Assembly: GCF_002250835.2 (NCBI RefSeq)
Contig: NZ_NOJY02000004.1
Span: 1-64,000 of the forward strand
Reading direction: 5' to 3'
Source: Romboutsia weinsteinii
GTDB lineage: Bacteria; Bacillota; Clostridia; Peptostreptococcales; Peptostreptococcaceae
DNA length: 64,000 bases
Every line of letters starts with the position of its first letter. Position 1 is the first letter of the stretch. The position numbers and the translations under genes are program-made. Positions 53,116 through 62,227 of the stretch are shown one piece after another. The notes beneath the pieces were generated by a model. The model was not told where the DNA came from. It did not search any database and saw only the letters and a list, made by a program, of their open reading frames with translations.

Positions 53116-53891
53116 TGATATCTGCAAAAAATATAGAGTTTTCTTACTGCTCTCATAAAGAATTTATAAAAAATCTTAATTTAGAAATAAAACCAGGTGA
53201 AATAACTACAATAATTGGGCCTAACGGAAGTGGTAAGTCGACACTTTTAAATATATTATGTGGTATAAATAAACCTAAAAGTGGTGAGCTATATTTATAT
53301 AGAGACAGTTATAAGAACTTAAAATATAAAGATATAGCAAAAAAAATAGCAACAGTACATCAACAAAATGCAGTACCTGAGGATATAAGTGTAGAAGAAT
53401 TAATTGCTTATGGAAGGATTCCTCACAGAAAATACTTCCAAAAAACTAATACAGATGATAAAGAAATAGTAGAATGGGCAATAGAGTCTACAAACTTGCA
53501 TAAATATAGAAACAAAAAAGTCATGGAATTATCAGGAGGAGAGCGTCAAAGAGTATTTATCTCTATGGCATTAGCTCAAAAACCAGAGGTATTATTCTTA
53601 GATGAACCAACAACTTATCTAGATATTTTTCATCAAATAGAAATACTAGAATTAGTAAGTAAGCTTAATAAAGAGAATAATATTACTGTTGTTATGGTAC
53701 TTCATGATATTAATCAAGCTATAAAATATAGCCATAATATTGTAATAATGAAAAATGGAAAATTAATAAAAGAAGGAATACCAGAACAAATTATTAATAT
53801 AAATCTTTTAAAAGAGGTGTATAAAGTTGAAGGTATAGTAAATGCTACTGAGGACGATGAAATGTATTTTATACCTACAAAAGTATGCTAA
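53115..53891 (+). CDS. Haem/iron ABC transporter ATP-binding protein
   Basis: This 258-residue ATPase has Walker A GPNGSGKST (residues 35-43), signature LSGGERQR (about 139-146), Walker B VLFLDEPTT (about 159-167) and the H-loop VLHDINQA (about 195-202). It is a FepC/HmuV-like ATPase energising the FecCD permease. It is the last gene of the operon and is complete. A weak hairpin at 53926-53961 follows. Confidence 0.94.
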   Translation: MISAKNIEFSYCSHKEFIKNLNLEIKPGEITTIIGPNGSGKSTLLNILCGINKPKSGELYLYRDSYKNLKYKDIAKKIATVHQQNAVPEDISVEELIAYGRIPHRKYFQKTNTDDKEIVEWAIESTNLHKYRNKKVMELSGGERQRVFISMALAQKPEVLFLDEPTTYLDIFHQIEILELVSKLNKENNITVVMVLHDINQAIKYSHNIVIMKNGKLIKEGIPEQIININLLKEVYKVEGIVNATEDDEMYFIPTKVC

Positions 53892-53925
53892 GAACTAAGC
53901 TTGTAATAAATTATAGACTAGATTG

Positions 53926-53963
53926 TAAAAGAGGTGTACTCTAATTGAGTATACCTCTTATTT
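53926..53963 (+). terminator. Weak terminator of the haem operon
   Basis: AAAGAGGTGTACTC pairs with GAGTATACCTCTT with one mismatch. The following tract is only moderately T-rich. The rest of the gap up to 54177 is AT-rich without a gene. Confidence 0.55.
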
Positions 53964-54177
53964 GTATTTTATATTGCAGGAAATTTACTTTGAAGTTTAT
54001 CGGAATTGTAACTAGAAGAGATTTTTACTCAATACTTATAATTATTACTATTGGTTATTTTATATTTATGATAAAATGTGATATAGGTATTTATATAATA
54101 AGAAGTAATAATTGAGTATAATATACAAATATGGGTAAAGATTAACTAATATAAAGTTTTAAGGAGAGTTGATTAAT

Positions 54178-54465
54178 ATGGACATAACATTAGCAAATTC
54201 AGCGAAAGTAGAAATAGATAAGTTACTTAAAGAAAGTAACTATGAATATATTAGAATTATTACTAGATGTGTTACAATGCATGATGATGCAAAAGTAGAT
54301 TTAATAATAGATGATATAAAAGAAGATGATAAATTATTTGAAATTGATGGCTATAAGATTATCATAAACTCAATTTTTGCTGCTCAAATAGCTAGTCTTG
54401 TTATATCTTATGGTGGGCTTATGAGTAGAGACCAATTCTCTGTATATGCAGACTTCGAATATTAA
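54178..54465 (+). CDS. HesB/IscA-like small protein
   Basis: This 95-residue protein has the general fold outline of HesB/IscA proteins (MDITLANSAKVEIDKLLKES opening, a beta core and FAAQIASLVISYGGLM near the end). It has only one Cys (Cys31, TRCVTM) and lacks the paired C-terminal Cys that bind iron-sulfur clusters, so a cluster carrier role is doubtful. I start at ATG 54178, 11 bases after AAGGAG; a TTG at 54169 is too close to the SD. It follows the haem operon but has its own terminator. Confidence 0.5.
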   Translation: MDITLANSAKVEIDKLLKESNYEYIRIITRCVTMHDDAKVDLIIDDIKEDDKLFEIDGYKIIINSIFAAQIASLVISYGGLMSRDQFSVYADFEY

Positions 54466-54478
54466 AATAAAAGATAAA

Positions 54479-54521
54479 ATAATTAAGGCTATAGTTAAAG
54501 ATTAACTATAGCCTTAATTAT
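54479..54521 (+). terminator. Terminator after the HesB-like gene
   Basis: A near-perfect stem of about 18 bp, TAAGGCTATAGTTA with TAACTATAGCCTTA at its core, ends in an AT-rich tail. Confidence 0.85.
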
Positions 54522-54621
54522 AAAAAGAAAAATATGATACAATGAGTTAGGTTATAAAATATCAAGTTGATTTTAAGATATTAAATTTAAATAAAATAGA
54601 AATAGAAGGAATGGGATTTAT

Positions 54622-56745
54622 ATGAAAAAAATATTAGTTCTAGCAGAAAAACCATCAGTTGGAAGGGATATTGCTAGAGTTTTAGGATGTAAAAGCGAAA
54701 AGAATGGATATATTGAAGGATCAAAATATATAGTAACTTGGGCATTAGGTCATTTGGTGACATTAGCAGATCCAGAGGGATATGGAGAGAAATATAAGTC
54801 TTGGAATATGGAGGACTTGCCAATACTTCCAAAACATTTAAAGACTGTAGTAATAAAAAAAAGTAGCAAGCAGTTTAACACAGTTAAAGCTCAAATGAAT
54901 AGAGATGATGTATCTGAAATTATAATAGCAACTGATGCGGGTCGTGAAGGTGAGCTTGTTGCAAGATGGATAATAGAAAAAGCTCATGTAGACAAAAAGC
55001 CTTTAAAGCGTCTTTGGATTTCGTCAAGTACAGACAAAGCAATAAGAGATGGATTCAATAACTTAAAGGAAGCTAAAGAGTATGAAAATCTATATTACTC
55101 TGCTATAGCAAGGTCAGAAGCTGACTGGATAGTTGGAATTAATGCAACTCGTGCGCTTACAACTAAACATAATGCCCAACTTTCATGTGGTAGAGTTCAA
55201 ACTCCCACTATAGGAATGATACTAAATAGAGAAGAAGAGATTCGAAACTTTACTCCAAAGGAATATTACGGTATAGAGATAAATGCTGTAAAAGGCAATA
55301 GTAATATAAAGTTAATTTGGAATGATAAGAAAAATAATAGTACATCGACTTTCAATAAAGAAAGAGCTGAAGTTATAAGAAAAAATATTGAGGATAAAGA
55401 AGCTAAAATAATTGAAGTAACAAAAAGTGATAAAAAGAAATACTCACCAGCTCTTTATGACTTAACTGAGCTTCAAAGAGATGCTAATAAAATATTTGGA
55501 TATTCTGCAAAAGAAACTTTATCAATAATGCAAAAATTATACGAACATCATAAAGTGCTAACTTATCCAAGAACGGATTCAAGATATTTAACAAGTGATA
55601 TAGTAGAAACTTTAAAAGACAGAATAAAAGCTGTTAATGTTAGTGATTACTCTAAAGTTTGCAATAAACTACTTAAAAATACTATAAAGAGTAATAAATC
55701 ATTTGTAGATAATTCAAAAGTAAGTGACCATCATGCTATTATTCCAACTGAAGAAAAAGTATTTCTAGGTGATTTAAGTGAGAAAGAAAGAAAAATTTAT
55801 GATCTTGTAGTTAAAAGATTTTTAAGTGTACTTTGCCCTCCTTTTGAATATATTCAAACAACTATCAAGGCCGAGGTAAAAGAGGAGATATTTGTAGCAA
55901 AGGGGAATAAAATAGTCAGCCTAGGATGGAAGGAAACGTATAAAGACTTAGATGATAATGAGACTTATGAAACTATACCAACTATAAATACAGGTGATAT
56001 ATTAAAAATAAGCAAAGTATATATTAATACTGGAAAAACGAATCCACCAGCATATTTAAATGAAGGAACACTTCTGACAGCTATGGAAAAAAATAACCTT
56101 GGAACTGTTGCAACAAGAGCAGATATAATTGAAAAAATATTTAATTCTTTTTTAGTTGAGAAAAAGGGTAAAGATATTCACATAACTTCAAAAGGAAGAC
56201 AATTATTAGAACTAGTTCCAAAGGATTTAAAGACTCCGGAACTTACATCATCATGGGAGAAAAAGCTTCAAGATATATCAAGTGGTAAACTAAACAAAAA
56301 TGTATTTATAAATGATATGAAAGAGTATTCTAAAAATATAGTTAAAGAAGTTAAAAATAGTGACAGTAAGTTTAAACATGATAACCTAACTAAAAATAAA
56401 TGCCCTGAATGCGGAAAGTTTATGCTTGAAGTAAATGGTAAAAGAGGTAAAATGCTAGTATGTGAAGATCGAGAATGTAATACTAGAAAGACTGTATCTC
56501 AAACTACAAATTCAAGATGTCCAAATTGTCACAAAAAACTTGAACTTCGAGGTGAAGGTGAGTCAAGAACTTTTGTATGTGCTTGTGGTCATAGAGAAAA
56601 ATTGTCATCATTTAATAAAAGAAAACAAGAAGAAAAGAAAAAAGCATCTAAGAACGATGTAAATAAATATTTAAAGAAACAAAATAATAATCAAGAAAGT
56701 TTTAATAATCCTTTTGCTGAAGCTTTAGCGAAATTAAAAAAATAA
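54622..56745 (+). CDS. topB: DNA topoisomerase III
   Basis: This 707-residue type IA topoisomerase has a Toprim domain (about residues 1-140; LAEKPSVGRDIARVLG, TDAGREGELVARWII) and the catalytic Tyr315 in LTYPRTDSRYL. The central gate follows (to about 590), with GTVATRADIIEKIF (about 493-506). The C-terminus has zinc-ribbon-like Cys motifs (CPECGKFM, CEDRECNTRK, CPNCHKKL, about 593-655) and a basic tail. It decatenates and unknots DNA by single-strand passage. The ATG has GAAGGAATGGG upstream. Single gene between terminators. Confidence 0.96.
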   Translation: MKKILVLAEKPSVGRDIARVLGCKSEKNGYIEGSKYIVTWALGHLVTLADPEGYGEKYKSWNMEDLPILPKHLKTVVIKKSSKQFNTVKAQMNRDDVSEIIIATDAGREGELVARWIIEKAHVDKKPLKRLWISSSTDKAIRDGFNNLKEAKEYENLYYSAIARSEADWIVGINATRALTTKHNAQLSCGRVQTPTIGMILNREEEIRNFTPKEYYGIEINAVKGNSNIKLIWNDKKNNSTSTFNKERAEVIRKNIEDKEAKIIEVTKSDKKKYSPALYDLTELQRDANKIFGYSAKETLSIMQKLYEHHKVLTYPRTDSRYLTSDIVETLKDRIKAVNVSDYSKVCNKLLKNTIKSNKSFVDNSKVSDHHAIIPTEEKVFLGDLSEKERKIYDLVVKRFLSVLCPPFEYIQTTIKAEVKEEIFVAKGNKIVSLGWKETYKDLDDNETYETIPTINTGDILKISKVYINTGKTNPPAYLNEGTLLTAMEKNNLGTVATRADIIEKIFNSFLVEKKGKDIHITSKGRQLLELVPKDLKTPELTSSWEKKLQDISSGKLNKNVFINDMKEYSKNIVKEVKNSDSKFKHDNLTKNKCPECGKFMLEVNGKRGKMLVCEDRECNTRKTVSQTTNSRCPNCHKKLELRGEGESRTFVCACGHREKLSSFNKRKQEEKKKASKNDVNKYLKKQNNNQESFNNPFAEALAKLKK

Positions 56746-56759
56746 TGGATTTATTAAAA

Positions 56760-56808
56760 TAGCCTCAATAGATAGCCTATTTAAGTCAATCTATTGAGGC
56801 TATTTTAC
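56760..56808 (+). terminator. Terminator after topB
   Basis: AATAGCCTCAATAGAT pairs with ATCTATTGAGGCTATT around a 15-base loop, followed by a short T-rich tail. Confidence 0.85.
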
Positions 56809-56923
56809 TTATTTTGATATTTGTTTTTAAAATAGCTGTTATTTATAAAGCGTATAACTTGTAGTATAATATTATTATATAAATGTGGATAGTAAAACTA
56901 GTAAATCGCAAGGAGGAATTAGA

Positions 56924-58909
56924 ATGAAAAATCTATCAAATATTACTGATGAAGAAATAGAGAGCAAATTGAAATATTTAAAGCTATTATCAAAACAATA
57001 TCCTAATATATCAAAAACTTGTACGGAAATAGTTAATCTAGAGGCAATTCTTCACTTACCAAAAGGAACAGAACATTTTTTAACTGATATTCATGGAGAA
57101 CATGAACCATTTGTACATGTATTAAAAAATGGATCAGGAGTTATAAAAAGAAAGATAGAAGAGATTTTTGGAAACTCACTAAGGGAATCTGAGAAAAGAA
57201 GTTTGGCAACATTGGTATACTACCCAGAACAAAAACTAGAAATTGTAATTAAAGAAGAAGAAAGCATGGATGATTGGTATAGGATAAATTTATATAGACT
57301 TATACAACTTTGTGGACATGCATCATCTAAGTACACTAGGTCTAAGGTAAGAAAATTACTACCAGAGGATTTTAGATATGTTATAGAAGAGTTATTACAC
57401 GAGGATATTAATGGAACTCATAAGCAAGAATATTATGAGAGTATAATATCAACTCTTATAGATATAGATAGAGCAAAGGATTTTATAATTACTATATCAA
57501 AAGCTATACAAAGATTAGTAGTAGATAAATTACATATTCTAGGAGATATATATGATAGAGGGCCTAGACCAGATATAATAGTTGATAAACTTATGGACTA
57601 TCATTCGGTCGATATCCAATGGGGGAACCATGATATATTATGGATGGGTGCTGCAGCTGGAGAGAAGACTTGTATAGCAAATGCTCTTAGAATATCAGCT
57701 AGGTATTCTAATTTAGATATAGTAGAAGATATTTATGGAATAAATTTACTTCCACTTGCGACATTTGCACTGAATGTATATAAAGATGATCCTTGCGAAG
57801 CTTTTATGCCTAAAGAGAGTGGAGAGGATGTGAGTACAACCGAAAAATCATTAATAGCAAAAATGCATAAGGCTATTAGTATAATTCAATTTAAATTAGA
57901 AGGAAAAATAATAAATAGAAGACCGGAATTTTGTATGGATCATAGAATTATGCCTACGAAAATAAATTATGAAGATGGAGCAATTACATTAAAGGGTAAA
58001 ACATATAAGTTAAAAGATACAAACTTCCCAACTATAGACCCTAAAGATCCATGTAAGCTTACAGATGAAGAAAATATTGTAATAGATAAAATAGCCTCAT
58101 CTTTTAGAAATAGTGAAAAATTACAAAAGCATATAACTTTTTTATTCTCAAAGGGAAGTATGTATTTAGCGTGCAACTCAAATATATTATTTCATGCATG
58201 CATACCGCTTAATGAAGATGGAAGCTTTAAGAGTATGAAAATTAAAGGTATTGAGTACAAAGGAAGAAGATTATTAGAAAAGATGGAAGCTATTGCGAGG
58301 GAAGGATACTTCTATAAAAAGAATACACCTGAAAAAACTTATGGCATGGATATGATGTGGTATTTATGGACGGGATCTGTTTCTCCGCTTTTCGGAAAAG
58401 ATGATATGACGACTTTTGAAAGATATTTTGTTGCCGATAAGAGTACACATAAGGAAAATAAAAATCCATACTTTAAGCTAAGAGATAATGAAGATATGTG
58501 TGACATGATAATAAAGGAATTTGGATTAGACCCAGATGAATCTCATATTATAAATGGTCATATGCCAGTTGAAGAAAAGAAAGGTGAAAGTCCAATAAAA
58601 TCTGGAGGAAAGTTATTAGTTATAGATGGTGGGTTCTCAAAGGCATATCAAAATAAGACTGGATTAGCCGGATATACACTTATTTATAACTCTCAAAGTT
58701 TACAATTAGTATCTCATCAGCCATTCACATCAGCTGAAGCAGCTATAGTTGAAGAAAGTGATATATTATCAACTACTACTGTTGTTGAGCATAAAGTAAA
58801 TAGAAGGCGTGTAATGGATACTGATATAGGCATTGAGATTAAACACCAAATAGATGATTTAAAACTATTATTATTAGCTTATAGAAAAGGTCTAATAAAA
58901 GAAGACTAG
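56924..58909 (+). CDS. fbp: Class III fructose-1,6-bisphosphatase
   Basis: This 661-residue enzyme is the long Firmicutes-type (class III) FBPase with a calcineurin-like metallophosphoesterase core: DIHGEHEPF (Asp55, His57), [13 protein letters not shown] (about 203-215), GNHDILWMG (Asn235, His236), and the C-terminal [15 protein letters not shown]. It hydrolyses fructose-1,6-bisphosphate to fructose-6-phosphate, the gluconeogenic step. I start at ATG 56924 with AAGGAGGA 8 bases upstream; a GTG at 56885 would add 13 unsupported residues. Single gene with terminator. Confidence 0.95.
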   Translation: MKNLSNITDEEIESKLKYLKLLSKQYPNISKTCTEIVNLEAILHLPKGTEHFLTDIHGEHEPFVHVLKNGSGVIKRKIEEIFGNSLRESEKRSLATLVYYPEQKLEIVIKEEESMDDWYRINLYRLIQLCGHASSKYTRSKVRKLLPEDFRYVIEELLHEDINGTHKQEYYESIISTLIDIDRAKDFIITISKAIQRLVVDKLHILGDIYDRGPRPDIIVDKLMDYHSVDIQWGNHDILWMGAAAGEKTCIANALRISARYSNLDIVEDIYGINLLPLATFALNVYKDDPCEAFMPKESGEDVSTTEKSLIAKMHKAISIIQFKLEGKIINRRPEFCMDHRIMPTKINYEDGAITLKGKTYKLKDTNFPTIDPKDPCKLTDEENIVIDKIASSFRNSEKLQKHITFLFSKGSMYLACNSNILFHACIPLNEDGSFKSMKIKGIEYKGRRLLEKMEAIAREGYFYKKNTPEKTYGMDMMWYLWTGSVSPLFGKDDMTTFERYFVADKSTHKENKNPYFKLRDNEDMCDMIIKEFGLDPDESHIINGHMPVEEKKGESPIKSGGKLLVIDGGFSKAYQNKTGLAGYTLIYNSQSLQLVSHQPFTSAEAAIVEESDILSTTTVVEHKVNRRRVMDTDIGIEIKHQIDDLKLLLLAYRKGLIKED

Positions 58910-58920
58910 TATAAAATAAA

Positions 58921-58970
58921 TAGGGATATTGGTTATTATAATATTAAAATTACCAATATCTCTATTTTTA
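58921..58970 (+). terminator. Terminator after fbp
   Basis: TAGGGATATTGGT pairs with ACCAATATCTCTA across an AT-rich loop, ending in a T-run. Confidence 0.8.
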
Positions 58971-59141
58971 TAAACCTATATAATACACCCGAATAACTAC
59001 ATTGGATAGATAAATAAAACTACTTGACTATTGTGTATTAATGAAAAATTTATGTAAAGTTAGAATAGGAAATAAGTAGATTAAAATACAAAAACTTAGA
59101 CTATACTTAATAGTAAGGAAAAATTAGAGGAGGTCTAGGTA

Positions 59142-59480
59142 GTGAGAAATTCATTTAAACTAGTAGTGATAGTATTACTACTTATTATAGCAAATCTTTA
59201 TGTATATGAAGGTGTAATTTTAACTAAGACCTATGTAAACTTAAAAAGTGATTACTATAAATTGTCAAAGGACTATAAAGAACTTCAAGATAGATATGAT
59301 GAGCAAGGCGACTATTTAGCTCAAATAGAAAAAGAGCTAGAAAATACTGATTCATCCTCTGACTCTATAGATAAAATTAAAGATAAGTTTTACAATGATG
59401 ATATCAGTCTACAAAAAATATTTGAAAAGTTTGATCTGAATAAAATGAAAGATTTCTTAGGAAACTTTAGTTTGGATTAA
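59142..59480 (+). CDS. Small membrane-anchored coiled-coil protein
   Basis: This 112-residue protein has one N-terminal helix (about residues 6-25), a coiled coil (about 30-70; LKSDYYKLSKDYKELQDRYD) and an acidic C-terminus. It has the form of small cell-division or cell-wall helpers, but I do not recognise the family. The start is GTG with AGAGGAGGT upstream. It is monocistronic. A weak hairpin follows at 59539-59560. Confidence 0.6.
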   Translation: MRNSFKLVVIVLLLIIANLYVYEGVILTKTYVNLKSDYYKLSKDYKELQDRYDEQGDYLAQIEKELENTDSSSDSIDKIKDKFYNDDISLQKIFEKFDLNKMKDFLGNFSLD

Positions 59481-59538
59481 AAATTGTTACTTTGAATAAT
59501 AGTAGAGACTTAATAATAGAATAATGTAGAAGCATTCT

Positions 59539-59573
59539 TGCCATAGTATTAGCTATGGCATATATTATTTGAT
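59539..59573 (+). terminator. Possible weak terminator
   Basis: TGCCATAG pairs with CTATGGCA around a 6-base loop; the downstream tract is only partly T-rich. The rest of the gap to 59700 is AT-rich without a gene. Confidence 0.45.
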
Positions 59574-59699
59574 TTGAATTTAATTAATTTATTATATCTA
59601 TAGATAAATTAAAATTTATCCTAAAGAACACTAGAAATTAATCTCTATAACTAATATAATCATAGGATGAGGTATTATGTAGGAAAATGGGAGGTAGTT

Positions 59700-60137
59700 T
59701 TGGAATATATACATTTATTGTTAATATCAATGATGCCAATAATCGAATTAAGAGGTGCTATACCAATTGGAATAGCTCAGGATTTAAACCCTATATATGT
59801 TTATATGGCTTGTGTGTTAGGATCGACTTTAATATCAATACCACTAATAATATTTTTTAGACAAGTTATGCAATTACTCAAGAAGTTTAAAGTATTTTAT
59901 AAATTAGTGCATAAAATTGATAACAAAATAAATAAGAGCATGAAAAAACTTAGAAGTGTAAATATATTAGGAATAATTTTATTTGTAGCAGTTCCTCTAC
60001 CAACAACAGGAGCATGGACAGCAGCAGCTATTGCATCTATACTAAGAATGAGAATAAAAGATTCTTTAGCGGGTATACTTTGTGGCAATTTAATTTCTGG
60101 AACTATAATATCTATAATATCACTCGGTATAATTTAA
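59700..60137 (+). CDS. Small multidrug-export-type membrane protein (COG2426)
   Basis: This 145-residue protein has four membrane segments and family motifs MMPIIELRGAIPIGIAQDLN (about residues 11-30), VAVPLPTTGAWTAAAIASIL (about 101-120) and GILCGNLISGTIIS, characteristic of the Sm_multidrug_ex/COG2426 family, whose transport role is poorly tested. I prefer TTG at 59700, because GGGAGGT ends 4 bases upstream; the ATG at 59667 would add 11 residues with a poorer RBS. Single gene with a terminator. Confidence 0.8.
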   Translation: MEYIHLLLISMMPIIELRGAIPIGIAQDLNPIYVYMACVLGSTLISIPLIIFFRQVMQLLKKFKVFYKLVHKIDNKINKSMKKLRSVNILGIILFVAVPLPTTGAWTAAAIASILRMRIKDSLAGILCGNLISGTIISIISLGII

Positions 60138-60192
60138 TAATATGAATTATAAGCGTAGCTAATATATAATAGTAAATCTAAAGATACAAATA

Positions 60193-60236
60193 GAAATAGC
60201 CTTATGGAGTTTATTAATAACTCTATAAGGCTATTT
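60193..60236 (+). terminator. Terminator after the COG2426 gene
   Basis: GAAATAGCCTTAT pairs with ATAAGGCTATTTC in a long stem that includes an inner GGAGTT/AACTCT arm. Confidence 0.85.
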
Positions 60237-60409
60237 CTACTTGTATGAATAGATAAAAATAAAATATTATTTCAATAATGAACTGTGATTACAAAAACTA
60301 AAAATACATTTATGGAAAATTAATTTCAAAATAGCATAATTTAACAATAATATTCTTAAAAAAGGAATAAAAAACAAAAAAATAAAAAAATAATGAAAAT
60401 ATATTGCAA

Positions 60410-60423
60410 GGAAAATGTTTACG
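60410..60423. promoter_or_regulatory. Candidate CcpA (cre) site upstream of nanE
   Basis: GGAAAATGTTTACG matches the palindromic cre consensus TGAAAACGTTTTCA in 10 of 14 positions, 59 bases before nanE. Carbon catabolite control of a sialic acid operon would be expected; the site is only a candidate. The remaining gap from 60237 is AT-rich without a gene. Confidence 0.35.
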
Positions 60424-60481
60424 TGGTATTATTTAAATATAGAAAGAGAAAATAAATTTCAAAAGTAGGGGGAGATAAGAA

Positions 60482-61144
60482 TTGTTAGATATTATTAAAG
60501 ATAAGTTGATAGTATCCTGTCAAGCTCTAGAAGATGAGCCACTACACAGCCCCTTTATAATGGGAAGAATGGCAAATGCAGCTAAAGAAGGTGGTGCAGT
60601 TGGAATTCGAGCTCAGGGTGTTGAAGATATAATAGAAATTAAAAAAGTTACTTCTCTTCCAGTAATAGGAATTATAAAAAGAAATTATGAGGATTCAGAA
60701 ATCTATATAACTCCTACTAAAAAAGAAGTAGATGAGCTTATAACTTCGGGATGTGAAATGATTGCATTAGATGCAACCAATAGAAAAAGACCTAATGGAG
60801 AAAGCTTAAAAGATATTATATCATATATAAAATCAAAAAATGTGTTAGTGATGGCAGATATATCAAACTATGAAGAAGCAATATTAGCTAAAGAGTATGG
60901 TGCAGATTGTGTATCAACAACATTAGCAGGATATACTCCATACACAGAGTGCTTAGAAGGTCCAGATTTAGAGTTAATGAAAAGATTAGTAAAAGAACTA
61001 GGCATACCAGTTATAGCAGAAGGTAAAATTAATACACCTGAAGATTTGAGGAAATCGTTTGACACTGGTGTACATTCAGCAGTTGTAGGGTCAGCAATTA
61101 CAAGACCTCAGCTTATTACGGCAAAGTTTGCAAATGCAATATAA
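60482..61144 (+). CDS. nanE: N-acetylmannosamine-6-phosphate 2-epimerase
   Basis: This 220-residue TIM-barrel enzyme begins with the typical LIVSCQALEDEPLHSPFIMG (about residues 9-28) and has GAVGIRAQGVEDIIEIKKV, VIGIIKRNY and AEGKINTPEDLR (about 180-191). It converts ManNAc-6-phosphate into GlcNAc-6-phosphate in the cytoplasm. The start is TTG with AGGGGGAG upstream. It is the first gene of the sialic acid (nan) operon with nanA, a sodium symporter and a YhcH-like gene. Confidence 0.95.
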   Translation: MLDIIKDKLIVSCQALEDEPLHSPFIMGRMANAAKEGGAVGIRAQGVEDIIEIKKVTSLPVIGIIKRNYEDSEIYITPTKKEVDELITSGCEMIALDATNRKRPNGESLKDIISYIKSKNVLVMADISNYEEAILAKEYGADCVSTTLAGYTPYTECLEGPDLELMKRLVKELGIPVIAEGKINTPEDLRKSFDTGVHSAVVGSAITRPQLITAKFANAI

Positions 61145-61195
61145 TATAGAAAATATAAAATAAAAATTTATTATTTAATTTTGGAGGGAACAAGG

Positions 61196-62089
61196 ATGAA
61201 AGGAATTTATTCAGCATTATTAGTATCATTTGATAAGGATGGAAACATAAACGAGAAAGGTCTTAGACAAATAGTAAGACACAATATAGAAGTAAACAAG
61301 GTTGATGGACTTTATGTAGGTGGAAGTACAGGGGAAAACTTCATGCTATCAACTGATGAAAAGAAGAGAATATTTGAAATAGCTAAAGATGAAGCTAAAG
61401 ATGAAGTTAAGCTTATAGCTCAAGTTGGTTCTGTTAACTTAAAAGAAGCTGTTGAACTTGCTAAATTTGCAACAGATTTAGGTTATGATGCATTAAGTGC
61501 AGTTACACCATTCTACTATAAATTTGATTTTGCTGAAATAAAGCATTACTATGAAACAATAATAAATTCTGTAAATAATAAAATGATAATATATTCTATA
61601 CCATTCTTAACTGGTGTAAACATGAGTTTAGATCAATTCGGAGAATTATTTGAAAATGAAAAAATAATAGGTGTTAAGTTTACAGCAGCAGACTTCTACT
61701 TATTAGAAAGAATGAGAAAGAGATTCCCTGACAAGTTAATATATGCTGGATTTGATGAAATGATGTTACCAGCAGCTGTACTTGGAGTAGATGGAGCTAT
61801 AGGTTCAACTTTCAATGTAAATGGTGTAAGAGCTAGACAAATATTTGAATTAGCTCAAGAAGGTAAGGTATCAGAAGCTTTAGAAATACAACACGTAACT
61901 AACGACTTAATAACTGATATATTAGGAAATGGATTATATCAAACAATAAAAGCTATTCTTGAAGATCAAGGTGTAGAAGCTGGATACTGTAGAAAACCTA
62001 TGAAAGAAGCTACTCCAGAAATGATAGTAAAAGCTAAAGAAATGAACAAAAAATACTTTCAACAAGAAGAAGTAGTATTAAACGTATAA
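61196..62089 (+). CDS. nanA: N-acetylneuraminate lyase
   Basis: This 297-residue member of the DHDPS/NAL aldolase family has the Schiff-base Lys161 (GVKFTA), Tyr133 (YSIPFLTGVN) and the carboxylate-binding GGSTGEN (about residues 42-48). It cleaves sialic acid to ManNAc and pyruvate. I start at ATG 61196 (MKGIYSALLVSF) with TTGGAGGGA 7 bases upstream; an earlier TTG at 61181 overlaps the SD. It lies 51 bases after nanE. Confidence 0.96.
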   Translation: MKGIYSALLVSFDKDGNINEKGLRQIVRHNIEVNKVDGLYVGGSTGENFMLSTDEKKRIFEIAKDEAKDEVKLIAQVGSVNLKEAVELAKFATDLGYDALSAVTPFYYKFDFAEIKHYYETIINSVNNKMIIYSIPFLTGVNMSLDQFGELFENEKIIGVKFTAADFYLLERMRKRFPDKLIYAGFDEMMLPAAVLGVDGAIGSTFNVNGVRARQIFELAQEGKVSEALEIQHVTNDLITDILGNGLYQTIKAILEDQGVEAGYCRKPMKEATPEMIVKAKEMNKKYFQQEEVVLNV

Positions 62090-62127
62090 GATATATATAT
62101 TGAAATTAATCGGAAATACAAACTAAA

Positions 62128-62168
62128 GGATTATGAATTATTTCTTGTATAGAAATAATTCATAATCC
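62128..62168 (+). other. Perfect hairpin between nanA and the symporter gene
   Basis: An 18-bp perfect inverted repeat (62128-62145 with 62151-62168) surrounds a TGTAT loop. There is no clean T-run after it, so it is not a typical terminator. It may stabilise or process the transcript, or attenuate the downstream genes. Confidence 0.6.
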
Positions 62169-62227
62169 AAAATTATTAAAATTTTAGCTATTATACTTAA
62201 GATTTAAACAAAGGGGGAAACAAAACT

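Noticed and set aside
58433-58442. GCCGATAA within fbp as a sigma-28 promoter
   Set aside because: It encodes conserved coding sequence (VADKS) and has no TAAA at the required distance.
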